Shown: positions 5,780 through 12,254, counted from the stretch's first letter. The stretch: DNA of 12,254 nucleotides from Dehalococcoidia bacterium (GCA_030619615.1 JAUXBC010000017.1:1-12254), one strand, 5' to 3'. The notes: generated by a model not told the origin, from the sequence alone. Program-made: numbers and translations.

Positions 5780-7861
5780 ATGCCAAGGTCATTCCCTTTG
5801 CAGCGAGTGAGGAACATCGGTATCATTGCCCATATCGATGCCGGGAAAACAACGATTACGGAAAGGATCCTTTACTATACTGGTCGCACCTATAAGCTTG
5901 GCGAGGTGGACGAGGGAACGGCGGTGATGGACTGGATGGAGCAGGAGAGGGAGCGGGGGATCACCATCACCGCTGCCGCCACTACCTGCCATTGGCTGGA
6001 TTATCGGATCAACATTATCGATACCCCGGGGCATGTGGACTTCACCGCCGAGGTGGAGCGGAGCCTTCGTGTCCTCGACGGTGGTATAGTGGTTCTTGAT
6101 GCTGTGGCCGGCGTTGAGCCCCAATCGGAGACGGTCTGGCGGCAGGCAGATAAATACGGTGTTCCCAGGATCTGCTTCGTCAACAAGATGGATCGCATTG
6201 GTGCCGACTTCTACCGAACCGTTGACATGATCGGGGAGAGGCTGGGTGCCAATGCCCTTCCTATACAATTGCCTTTGGGTGCTGAAGGCTCCTTTGAGGG
6301 TGTTATCGATCTAGTGGAAGAAAGGGCTTGGATCTTTGCTGAGGATCCCGATGCCAGTCCCGTGGAGGAAGACCTCCCCCAGGATTATAAGGAGGCCTCA
6401 ACGAGGTATCGGGAGGAGATGATCGAGAGGCTCGCTGAGAGCGATGACCGGCTGATGGCCCTTTACCTGGAGGGCGGTTCGATCACTGCCTCAGAGCTTA
6501 AGGGGGCCTTAAGAAGGGCAACGGTAGCCTATAAAGTGGTGCCCGTTCTTTGTGGCAGCGCCCTAAGGAATAAGGGGATCCAGCCCATGCTGGACGCCGT
6601 CGTAGCCTACCTCCCCTCCCCTATGGAGGTGCCGCCGGTGTGGGGCATCGACCCCAGGAGTGGCAAAGAGCTTTATCGCCCACCCAGCGATGAGGCCCCC
6701 TTTTCCGCTCTTGCCTTTAAGATAGTCTCCGACCCCTTCGTGGGCAGGCTTGTTTATTTCAGGGTTTATTCGGGGAAGGTGGAGGCAGGGGCTCAGGTCT
6801 ATAATTCCAGGACGGAGCGAAGGGAGCGCCTGGGGAGGCTGCTTCGAATGCATGCCAACCGGCGAGAGGAGGTCAACAGGGTTGAGGCGGGCGACATCGT
6901 TGCCGCCCTCGGCCTAAAGAACACCTTCACCGGCGACACCCTTTGTCATCCCAGTGCCCCCATCGTTCTGGAGGCGATCCACTTTCCCCAACCGGTAATC
7001 TCAGTGGCCGTCGAGCCCAAGACCAAGGCTGACCAGGACAGATTGAGCGATGCCCTGGCAAAGTTGGCTGAGGAGGATCCCACCTTCATCATCCGCTACG
7101 ATGGGGAAATGGGGCAGACGATTATCTCAGGGATGGGCGAGCTTCACCTTGAGGTCATCGTGGAAAGGATGCGCCGCGAGTTCAGGGTGGGGGCAAAGGT
7201 GGGCAAGCCCCAGGTCGCCTATAAAGAGACCATCACCCTGCCTGTAAGAGCTGAGGGGAGATTCATCAGGCAGTCTGGCGGCCGGGGACAATACGGGCAT
7301 GTCTGGATCGAGCTTTGCCCCGGTGAGCGAGGGAGCGGCTTTGAGTTTGTGAACCAGGTTAAGGGTGGCGCTATTCCCAAAGGATATATTCCCTATGTGG
7401 AGAGCGGGATCAAAGAGGCTATGGCGAGCGGCGTTTTGGCGGGCTACCCTTTAGTTGATCTGCGGGCCAGCCTTTATGATGGTAGCTTTCATGAGGTTGA
7501 TTCCTCGGAGATGGCCTTCAAGATCGCTAGCTCGATGGCGCTAAAGGATGGGGTGCGCCATGCCAATCCCACCCTCCTTGAACCGATCATGAAGATAGAG
7601 GTGTCCACCCCCGAGGGGTTCCTTGGCGACATCCTTGGCGACCTCAATTCAAAGAGAGGGCAGATCACCAGCATCGACTCCCTGGGCGCGATGAAGATAA
7701 TCCGTTGCCTCGTCCCCCTTGCCGAGACCTTCGGCTATGCTACCGACCTCAGGTCGATGAGCCAGGGGAGGGCCACCTATTCCATGGAATTTCATCGCTA
7801 TGAGGAGCTGCCCCAGTCTTTAGCGGAGCAGCTCATTGCCAAGGTGAGAGGAGCTCTCTGA
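5780..7861 (+). CDS. fusA: Translation elongation factor G
   Basis: EF-G is the cytosolic GTPase that drives tRNA-mRNA translocation and, with RRF, ribosome recycling. The 693-residue length is normal. The GTPase domain shows AHIDAGKTT (17-25), the switch region RGITITAAATT (59-69), DTPGH (81-85), NKMD (135-138) and GSAL (259-262). Domains II-V follow, with GEMGQTIISGMGELHLEV, the RQSGGRGQYGHV start of domain IV and FHEVDSSEMAFKIASSMA. The ATG at 5780 was chosen because it gives the family N-terminus MPRSFPLQRVRNIGI and has AGGTGA 5 nt upstream; a GTG at 5771 is also possible. Its TGA overlaps the rpsJ ATG by 1 nt. Position in the str cluster marks it as the main EF-G. No tuf follows. Confidence 0.98.
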   Translation: MPRSFPLQRVRNIGIIAHIDAGKTTITERILYYTGRTYKLGEVDEGTAVMDWMEQERERGITITAAATTCHWLDYRINIIDTPGHVDFTAEVERSLRVLDGGIVVLDAVAGVEPQSETVWRQADKYGVPRICFVNKMDRIGADFYRTVDMIGERLGANALPIQLPLGAEGSFEGVIDLVEERAWIFAEDPDASPVEEDLPQDYKEASTRYREEMIERLAESDDRLMALYLEGGSITASELKGALRRATVAYKVVPVLCGSALRNKGIQPMLDAVVAYLPSPMEVPPVWGIDPRSGKELYRPPSDEAPFSALAFKIVSDPFVGRLVYFRVYSGKVEAGAQVYNSRTERRERLGRLLRMHANRREEVNRVEAGDIVAALGLKNTFTGDTLCHPSAPIVLEAIHFPQPVISVAVEPKTKADQDRLSDALAKLAEEDPTFIIRYDGEMGQTIISGMGELHLEVIVERMRREFRVGAKVGKPQVAYKETITLPVRAEGRFIRQSGGRGQYGHVWIELCPGERGSGFEFVNQVKGGAIPKGYIPYVESGIKEAMASGVLAGYPLVDLRASLYDGSFHEVDSSEMAFKIASSMALKDGVRHANPTLLEPIMKIEVSTPEGFLGDILGDLNSKRGQITSIDSLGAMKIIRCLVPLAETFGYATDLRSMSQGRATYSMEFHRYEELPQSLAEQLIAKVRGAL

Positions 7862-8169
7862 TGCCTAAGCAGAAGATTCGCATTAAACTGAGGGCCTTCG
7901 ATCATAGGATATTGGATCAGTCGGCGGAGCAGATCGTGGAGGTGGCGGAGCAGACAGGGGCTAAGGTGATAGGGCCAGTGCCACTGCCCACGCACATTAA
8001 GAAGTTCTGCGTCATCCGCTCCCCCCATGTGGACAAGGACTCCAGGGAACAGTTTGAGATCCGCACCCATAAGCGGCTCATCGATATCCTCGAGCCCACC
8101 TCAAAGACTGTCGATGCCTTGACCAGGCTGAACCTGCCTGCGGGGGTTGACATAGAGATAAAGCTATAG
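7861..8169 (+). CDS. rpsJ: 30S ribosomal protein S10 (NusE)
   Basis: The 102-residue protein matches S10 throughout: IRIKLRAFDHRILDQSA, a GPVPLPTHIKKFCVIRSPHVDKDSREQF stretch in the usual place, the family heptamer THKRLIDI, and the VDIEIKL end. S10 is part of the 30S head; as NusE in E. coli it also joins the NusB antitermination complex, a role that can only be assumed here. The start codon overlaps the fusA stop (TGATG), so termination on fusA probably feeds initiation on rpsJ. This is the first gene of the S10 cluster and is followed by an unusually long spacer before rplC. Confidence 0.97.
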   Translation: MPKQKIRIKLRAFDHRILDQSAEQIVEVAEQTGAKVIGPVPLPTHIKKFCVIRSPHVDKDSREQFEIRTHKRLIDILEPTSKTVDALTRLNLPAGVDIEIKL

Positions 8170-8170
8170 G

Positions 8171-8201
8171 GGGTAGCGATCGGGTCCAGCGATAGATACC
8201 C
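8171..8201 (+). other. Possible stem-loop just after rpsJ
   Basis: GGGTA (8171-8175) can pair with TACCC (8197-8201) and ATC (8179-8181) with GAT (8191-8193), across a symmetric 3x3 internal loop (GCG/AGA) and a 9-nt loop. It begins 2 nt after the rpsJ stop. It is not followed by a T-run, so it does not look like an intrinsic terminator; an mRNA-stability or r-protein binding role is possible. It overlaps the first copy of the tandem repeat at 8189-8297. Confidence 0.35.
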
Positions 8202-8297
8202 GAGGGAGTTAGGGAGCGGCACAAAGGCCTAGCTCGAAAAAGGGCGATGGATACCCAAAGGAGTTAGCAAAGGGCACAAGGGCCTGTTGCAAAAAAT
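8189..8297 (+). repeat. Imperfect 54-nt tandem duplication in the rpsJ-rplC spacer
   Basis: Copy 1 spans 8189-8242 and copy 2 spans 8244-8297, offset by 55 nt and about 75% identical. Conserved blocks, in order, are GCGAT, GATACCC, GGAGTTAG, GGCACAA, GGCCT and an A-run. The A-run of copy 2 runs into the rplC ATG (8296). The 55-nt offset is not a multiple of three, and the differences do not favour third codon positions, so this is not a duplicated coding segment. Copy 2 holds a six-codon reading frame (ATG at 8247, stop TAG at 8265-8267), of unknown significance. Confidence 0.75.
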
Positions 8298-8913
8298 GAT
8301 TCAAGGAATTATTGGACGAAAGATTGGGATGACCCAGGTATTTGGGGAGGATGGCAAGGTGGAGCCTGTTACCGCCATCGAGGCCGGGCCCTGCTTTGTG
8401 ACCCAGATTAAAAGGGTGAAACAGGAGGGCTACGACGCCGTCCAGCTTGGCTTTGGCACGGCAAAGCGGCTCAACCTCCCTGAGAAGGGTCACCTCAAGA
8501 AGGTGGGTATGCTTAAGCACCTGCGTGAGTTTGAGGCGTCGGACATCGACTCCATCGAGGTGGGGCAGAGGGTGGATGTAGGCATCTTTGAGGCCGGCGA
8601 TCTGGTCGATATCGCCGGCATATCCAAGGGCAAGGGCTTTGCCGGGGTGGTGAAGCGCTATCACTTTGCCGGCGGTCCCAAGACCCACGGTCAATCCGAC
8701 CGCCATCGCGCCCCGGGCTCCATTGGGGCCACAACCACCCCGGGGAGGGTTTTCAAGGGGCAGCGCATGGCGGGTCATATGGGAAACGAGAGGGTTACGG
8801 TGCGCAAGCTAAAGGTGGTGGCGGCCGACCTCGAGCGCAACCTGCTCTTGGTTCGCGGGGCAGTGCCCGGCGCCAGAAAGGGGCTGCTCACCATCAGGAA
8901 ATCGACCGGATGA
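8296..8913 (+). CDS. rplC: 50S ribosomal protein L3
   Basis: This is a 205-residue early-assembly protein whose long loop reaches the peptidyl-transferase centre. Signatures are MIQGIIGRKIGMTQVF at the start, KGKGFAGVVKR in the middle, and the loop with HRAPGSIGATTTPGRVFKG and MAGHMGNERVTV. The loop has Ala where E. coli L3 has the Gln methylated by PrmB. The ATG at 8296 gives the standard N-terminus but lacks a close ribosome binding site; AAGGG at 8278-8282 is 13 nt away. A TTG at 8287 is 4 nt from that AAGGG and would add three residues (MQK), so the true start is open. Its TGA overlaps an ATG at 8910 at the rplD boundary. The 126-nt spacer upstream may carry regulation. Confidence 0.97.
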   Translation: MIQGIIGRKIGMTQVFGEDGKVEPVTAIEAGPCFVTQIKRVKQEGYDAVQLGFGTAKRLNLPEKGHLKKVGMLKHLREFEASDIDSIEVGQRVDVGIFEAGDLVDIAGISKGKGFAGVVKRYHFAGGPKTHGQSDRHRAPGSIGATTTPGRVFKGQRMAGHMGNERVTVRKLKVVAADLERNLLLVRGAVPGARKGLLTIRKSTG

Positions 8914-8933
8914 GCCTATTAGGGGAGTTTGAG

Positions 8934-9563
8934 GTGCAGGTTCCAGTCCATAACCTTTCTGGAGAGGTGGTTGACCATATCGAGCTTAGCGAGGATGTTT
9001 TTGGGGTGCCTCCAAATCAGGCGGTGGTTCACCAAGCCTTGGTGAGGCAGCTGGCCAATGCCCGTCAGGGCACGGCGAGCACCAAGACCCGCGCTCAGGT
9101 CTCCGGGGGAGGGAGGAAGCCCTTCCGCCAGAAGGGAACCGGCCGAGCGAGGCGGGGGAGCTCAAGGTCACCCCTTTTGAGGGGTGGTGGCGTTGCCTTC
9201 GGCCCCCATCCCAGGAGCTATCGTCAGGCAATGCCAAGGAAAATGCGCCGCCTCGCTTTGAGGTGCATCCTCTCCTCAAAGGTTGCCGAAGGTGAGATGG
9301 TGGTAGTGGAGGGGCTCACCTTTGAGGAGCCGAGGACCAAGGAGATGGCTCGCATCTTGGCGGCATTGGGGGTGAGTTCCTCAGCCCTCATCGTCACCGC
9401 CGAGCCCGATGTTAATGTATATAAATCGGCGCGCAATCTGGAGAAAATTAAGACGTTGCCCGCTAACCTTCTCAACGTCGTCGATCTCCTCTCCCATAAG
9501 ATATTGATGATCACCGTTGCCGGGGTGAGGAGGGTGGAGGAGATATGGACGCCGGCATATTGA
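8934..9563 (+). CDS. rplD: 50S ribosomal protein L4
   Basis: L4 binds 23S rRNA domain I and its long loop lines the exit tunnel. In E. coli it also represses the S10 operon by binding the leader. The conserved block NARQGTASTKTRAQVSGGG, then RKPFRQKGTGRARRGSSRSP and GGVAFGPHPRSY, is typical, and the C-terminal NLLNVVDLLSH fits. The GTG at 8934 gives 209 residues, starts the family-like sequence (M)QVPVHNLSGEVV, and has AGGGGAG 6 nt upstream. An in-frame ATG at 8910 overlaps the rplC stop as ATGA and adds eight unconserved residues, but its ribosome binding site is weak and distant. Either is possible and coupling to rplC is likely. The gap to rplW is 52 nt. Confidence 0.95.
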   Translation: MQVPVHNLSGEVVDHIELSEDVFGVPPNQAVVHQALVRQLANARQGTASTKTRAQVSGGGRKPFRQKGTGRARRGSSRSPLLRGGGVAFGPHPRSYRQAMPRKMRRLALRCILSSKVAEGEMVVVEGLTFEEPRTKEMARILAALGVSSSALIVTAEPDVNVYKSARNLEKIKTLPANLLNVVDLLSHKILMITVAGVRRVEEIWTPAY

Positions 9564-9615
9564 GCGAAAAAGGCATTTGCTTGCAGCAGGCGCTGAGGAC
9601 GAAAAAGGACGAAAG

Positions 9616-9900
9616 ATGGAGATCTTAGAGGTACTTCGCCGCCCTGTAATTAGCGAGAAGAGCACCGCCCTCCAGGGGCGGGGCAAATATACCTTTGAGG
9701 TGGCGCGCAGTGCCAATAAGGAGCAGATCAAGCAGGCTGTGGAGCTGGCTTTTAAGGTTGAGGTGGAGAGGGTGAACGTGATGACCATGCCCCCAAAGTG
9801 GCGTGGTGCCGGCAGGAGGAGGGGTAAGACCTCCCTCTGGAAGAAGGCGGTGGTCACCCTGAAGCCGGGGGATAAGATCGAGTTCTTTGAGGGGGTATAA
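9616..9900 (+). CDS. rplW: 50S ribosomal protein L23
   Basis: This 94-residue protein sits at the tunnel exit, where it docks trigger factor and signal recognition particle. Family features are EVLRRPVISEKST at the N-terminus, YTFEVARSANKEQIKQAVE, the VNVMTMPPKWRGAGRRRG loop and the basic-to-acidic end with GDKIEFFEGV. The ATG at 9616 was chosen over a TTG at 9577 because AAGGA lies 6 nt upstream and because the 13 extra residues from the TTG resemble no known L23. The TAA stop is immediately followed by GGAGG, the ribosome binding site of rplB. Confidence 0.97.
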   Translation: MEILEVLRRPVISEKSTALQGRGKYTFEVARSANKEQIKQAVELAFKVEVERVNVMTMPPKWRGAGRRRGKTSLWKKAVVTLKPGDKIEFFEGV

Positions 9901-9911
9901 GGAGGTAAATT

Positions 9912-10736
9912 TTGCCTCTCAAGGTATATAAACCAACATCGCCGGGGCGAAGGGGGATGACCGGCGCCACCTTTGAGGAGCTCACCAAGAAGGAGCCTGA
10001 GAAATCGCTCTTGAAGCCCCTTAAGAGGAAGGCGGGGAGAAGCAATCAGGGTAGGATCTCGGTGCGCCATCGGGGTGGGGGTGCCAAGAGGATGTACCGC
10101 ATCATCGACTTCAAGCGGGATAAACTGGGCGTTCCGGGCGAGGTGGCGGCTATCGAATACGACCCCAATCGCTCGGCGAGGATCGCTTTGATCCGTTATG
10201 CCGATGGGGAGAAGCGCTACATTCTGGCACCGCTGGGCCTTAAGGTGGGGGATACCATCATGGCCGGAAGCGATGCCGAGATAAGGATGGGGAATGCCCT
10301 GCCTTTAAGGGCGATCCCTACGGGCACGGCGATCCACAATATTGAGCTTCATCGGGGCAAGGGGGGGCAGCTAGTGAGGAGCGCTGGCGCCTCGGCTCAG
10401 CTTATGGCCAAAGAGGATAGCTACGCGCTGGTGAGGATGCCCTCCGGTGAGATAAGGCGAATTCATATCGAGTGCTTTGCCACCATAGGTCAGGTGGGCA
10501 ATGTAGACCATCAGCATATCAATCTGGGTAAGGCAGGGAGGCGGCGCTTGATGGGGTGGCGCCCTTCGGTGCGCGGCTCGGCGATGACCCCCCGCGATCA
10601 CCCCCATGGTGGTGGCGAGGGCAGATCGCCTATAGGCTTGCCCGGCCCCAAAACCCCCTGGGGTAAGCCGGCGCTGGGCTATCGCACCCGCCGAAGGAAG
10701 GTCAGCGACAGCATGATCGTGAAGCGGAGGAAATAA
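9912..10736 (+). CDS. rplB: 50S ribosomal protein L2
   Basis: This 274-residue protein has the usual length. L2 is needed for subunit joining and sits near the peptidyl-transferase centre. It shows KVYKPTSPGRRGMT at the start, RISVRHRGGGAKRMYR, AGASAQLMAKEDSYALVRMPSG in segments, and the highly conserved HPHGGGEGRSPIG segment near the C-terminus with the functionally important His. The start codon is TTG at 9912: GGAGG (9901-9905) is 6 nt upstream, the sequence fits the family M-P-x-K-V-Y-K-P-T-S-P, and no in-frame ATG lies nearby upstream. rpsS begins 3 nt after its stop. Confidence 0.98.
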   Translation: MPLKVYKPTSPGRRGMTGATFEELTKKEPEKSLLKPLKRKAGRSNQGRISVRHRGGGAKRMYRIIDFKRDKLGVPGEVAAIEYDPNRSARIALIRYADGEKRYILAPLGLKVGDTIMAGSDAEIRMGNALPLRAIPTGTAIHNIELHRGKGGQLVRSAGASAQLMAKEDSYALVRMPSGEIRRIHIECFATIGQVGNVDHQHINLGKAGRRRLMGWRPSVRGSAMTPRDHPHGGGEGRSPIGLPGPKTPWGKPALGYRTRRRKVSDSMIVKRRK

Positions 10737-10739
10737 TCG

Positions 10740-11036
10740 ATGTCCCGGTCATCAAAGAAAGGTCCCTTCGTCGACCCCAAGCTGCTTACGAGGGTGGAGG
10801 CGCTTAATCGCTCCGGTGAGAAGGCGGTGCTCAAGACCTGGTCGCGGGCCTCAACCATCTTTCCCGAGATGATCGGTCACACCATCGGGGTGCACGATGG
10901 CAGGAGGCATGTGCCTATCTTTATTACCGAGAATATGGTGGGTCACAAGCTGGGTGAGTTCTCCTTCACCAGGACCTTCAGGGGGCACTCCGCTAAGTCG
11001 GAAAGGGTCGCCAGGGTTAAAAAGAAAAAGAAGTAG
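10740..11036 (+). CDS. rpsS: 30S ribosomal protein S19
   Basis: The 98-residue protein lies on the 30S head next to S13 and near the A-site finger. It shows MSRSSKKGPFVDPKLL, KTWSRASTIFPEMIGHTIGVH, PIFITENMVGHKLGEFSFTRTF and FRGHSAKSER, all typical, with a very basic tail ending in five lysines. A purine-rich ribosome binding site (GGAGG) overlaps the end of rplB. rplV starts 5 nt after its stop, so the genes are probably coupled. Confidence 0.98.
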   Translation: MSRSSKKGPFVDPKLLTRVEALNRSGEKAVLKTWSRASTIFPEMIGHTIGVHDGRRHVPIFITENMVGHKLGEFSFTRTFRGHSAKSERVARVKKKKK

Positions 11037-11041
11037 GCATT

Positions 11042-11377
11042 ATGGAGGTAAGGGCTACTGCAAGGTATATAAGGACATCGCCCTATAAACTGCGTCCCAT
11101 TGTGGACACGGTGCGGGGGAAGAAGGTGGATGAGGCTTTAACCATTCTCAGGTTCCTGCCCTCCCCAGCAGCCCGAACGGTGGCCAAGGTGGTGAAGTCT
11201 GCTGCGGCCAATGCCGAAAACAACTTCGAGATGACCCCTGCCGACCTGAGGATCGTGAAGATCTTTGTCGATGAGGGTCGTACCCTGAAGAGGTATCGAG
11301 CGGGACCAAGGGGGCGGGCGAAGCCGATCCTGAAGCGTTCCAGCCATATTACAGTAGTCGTTGAAGAGGAGGGATGA
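11042..11377 (+). CDS. rplV: 50S ribosomal protein L22
   Basis: The 111-residue protein has a globular body on the subunit surface and a hairpin loop that reaches into the exit tunnel, where macrolide-resistance changes occur in the family. It shows ATARYIRTSPYKLRPIVDTVRGK, VVKSAAANAENN and the loop/strand YRAGPRGRAKPILKRSSHITVVV. The ATG at 11042 has only a weak AGG upstream, so translation probably depends on coupling from rpsS. The TGA stop (11375-11377) directly abuts the rpsC TTG start, and GAGGAGGG in its last codons is the ribosome binding site of rpsC. Confidence 0.97.
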   Translation: MEVRATARYIRTSPYKLRPIVDTVRGKKVDEALTILRFLPSPAARTVAKVVKSAAANAENNFEMTPADLRIVKIFVDEGRTLKRYRAGPRGRAKPILKRSSHITVVVEEEG

Positions 11378-12254
11378 TTGGGTCAGAAGGTTCACCCTAT
11401 AGGTTTTAGGCTCGGTGTGATCAAGGATTGGCAGGCGAAGTGGTATGCCGATAAGCACTATACCGAGCTTTTACAGGAGGATCTCAAGATCCGGAAGGCC
11501 ATCGCATCGAAGTATGCTGAAGGCGATATCTCTCGGATTGAGATCGAGCGGGCTGCCAATCAGGTAACGGTAGCCGTCCATACGGCGAGGCCTGGAATTG
11601 TTATCGGCAGAGGGGGGCAGCGGGTCGATGAGGTGAGGCTTCTTTTGGAGCAGGTCACCGGAAAGAGGGTTCGGCTGAACATTCAAGAGATCAGGCAGCC
11701 TGAGCTCGATGCCTTTCTGGTGGCGAGGAACATCGCCGCGCAGATCGAGCGGCGCATCTCTCACCGGCGCGCCATGAAGCAGTCGATCTCGCGGGCGATG
11801 GAAAGTGGTGCCCAGGGGATAAAGGTCACCTGCTCGGGAAGGCTTACTGGCTCCGAGTATTCCAGGAGGGAGACCCTGCATCAGGGGAGGGTACCCCTTC
11901 ATACCCTGCGCGCGGATATAGATTATGCTCTGTCGGAGGCGCACACCGCCCTGGGTCTCACCGGGGTCAAGGTTTGGATCTATAAGGGCGATATCCTCCC
12001 CGAGCCTAAAATGATGCCCGTTGAAGCTCCTCATGAGGAGGCTAAGGTAGAGGAGGAGGCCAAGGTAGAGGAGGAGGCCAAGGTAGAGGAGGAGGCCAAG
12101 GTAGAGGAGGAGGCTAAGGTAGAGGAGGAGGCTAAGGTAGAGGAGGAGGCTAAGGTAGAGGAGGAGGCCAAGGTAGAGGAGGAGGCCAAGGTAGAGGAGG
12201 AGGCCAAGGTAGAGGAGGAGGCCAAGGTAGAGGAGGAGGCCAAGGTAGAGGAGG
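11378..12254 (+). CDS. rpsC: 30S ribosomal protein S3 with repetitive acidic C-terminal extension, 3' end outside window
   Basis: S3 is part of the 30S head and mRNA entry channel. Residues 1-211 are a complete S3: MGQKVHPIGFRLGVIKDW at the start, a type II KH domain with the VIGRGG motif (75-80), RNIAAQIERRISHRRAMKQ as expected in two adjoining stretches, and the C-terminal domain with TCSGRLTGSEYSR and VKVWIYKGDILP. After a short linker (MMPVEAPH) come at least 12 EEAKVE repeats from residue 220, so the product exceeds 292 residues, against about 205-240 usually. The extension carries about two net negative charges per repeat. The TTG start is fixed by the ribosome binding site (GAGGAGGG, 4 nt upstream) and the invariant GQKVHP. 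No stop codon is reached before the window ends. Confidence 0.96.
   Translation, partial: MGQKVHPIGFRLGVIKDWQAKWYADKHYTELLQEDLKIRKAIASKYAEGDISRIEIERAANQVTVAVHTARPGIVIGRGGQRVDEVRLLLEQVTGKRVRLNIQEIRQPELDAFLVARNIAAQIERRISHRRAMKQSISRAMESGAQGIKVTCSGRLTGSEYSRRETLHQGRVPLHTLRADIDYALSEAHTALGLTGVKVWIYKGDILPEPKMMPVEAPHEEAKVEEEAKVEEEAKVEEEAKVEEEAKVEEEAKVEEEAKVEEEAKVEEEAKVEEEAKVEEEAKVEEEAKVEE
12035..12254 (+). repeat. 18-bp in-frame tandem repeat encoding (EEAKVE)n within rpsC
   Basis: Twelve complete 18-bp units (12035-12250) and 4 nt of a thirteenth are seen. Each reads GAG GAG GCY AAG GTA GAG. The only variation is the Ala codon, which along copies 1-12 is T C C C T T T C C C C C at its third base. 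All copies are otherwise identical at the DNA level, including silent positions, which points to recent expansion by slippage or recombination. The true copy number is unknown because the window ends inside the array. Confidence 0.97.

Noticed and set aside
8189..8297. The two spacer repeats as remnants of a duplicated small gene, since one frame gives similar peptides (YPRELGSGTKA and YPKELAKGTRA)
   Set aside because: Differences are not concentrated at third codon positions, a stop interrupts copy 1, and the 55-nt offset puts the copies in different frames.
8209..8778. 189-codon minus-strand open frame across rplC
   Set aside because: It lies antisense to a certain L3 gene, and its apparent internal repetition comes from the spacer duplication at 8189-8297.
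9577..9615. 13-residue N-terminal extension of L23 from a TTG codon
   Set aside because: It is not conserved in L23, and the ATG at 9616 has AAGGA at proper spacing.
9381..10070. 229-codon minus-strand open frame across rplD, rplW and rplB
   Set aside because: It is antisense to three firm ribosomal protein genes, with low-complexity Leu/Ser/Pro/Arg composition typical of a shadow frame.
12031..12243. Minus-strand open frame encoding a tandem ASSSTL repeat
   Set aside because: It is the antisense shadow of the EEAKVE array in rpsC, with no ribosome binding site or similarity of its own.

Overview
The window looks like chromosomal core DNA from a moderately GC-rich bacterium. The r-protein order and sequences, a str cluster that runs straight into the S10 cluster with no tuf between them, and the long form of S12 fit Chloroflexota, perhaps Dehalococcoidia. 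That placement is an inference from family resemblance and has not been tested by a search.

Left half (1-4656, all minus strand). In transcription order this is a CPA2-type cation/proton antiporter, the rRNA 2'-O-methyltransferase/hemolysin-like gene tlyA, an alpha/beta hydrolase, purF, and the 5' part of purM, which runs off the window edge. tlyA and the hydrolase are 2 nt apart, and purF and purM overlap by 4 nt. purF has its own strong promoter (TTGACC-17-TATAAT) with a perfect inverted repeat over the -35 box, which suggests separate control of purine synthesis. The antiporter and tlyA each have a sigma-70-like promoter so close to the ATG that their mRNAs should be leaderless or nearly so, and the two promoters share a 10-mer.

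Divergent control region (4657-4847). The antiporter promoter and a strong plus-strand promoter (TTGACA-17-TAAATT with extended -10 TG) stand back to back with 6 bp between their -35 boxes. The plus-strand promoter opens a roughly 115-nt GC-rich leader that can fold in two mutually exclusive ways just upstream of the rpsL ribosome binding site.

Right half (4848-12254, all plus strand). This is a continuous translation operon: rpsL, rpsG, fusA, rpsJ, rplC, rplD, rplW, rplB, rpsS, rplV, rpsC. Most junctions are tight (overlaps, abutting ends or gaps of 3-12 nt), which suggests translational coupling. The main exception is the 126-nt rpsJ-rplC spacer, which holds an imperfect 54-nt tandem duplication. 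Several genes use GTG or TTG starts behind good Shine-Dalgarno sequences.

The most unusual feature is at the right edge. Ribosomal protein S3 carries a C-terminal extension of at least 12 perfect EEAKVE hexapeptide repeats (18-nt DNA repeat), still in progress where the window ends. No rRNA, tRNA, CRISPR array, insertion sequence or convincing intrinsic terminator was seen, and no stretch above 300 bases lacks a gene.
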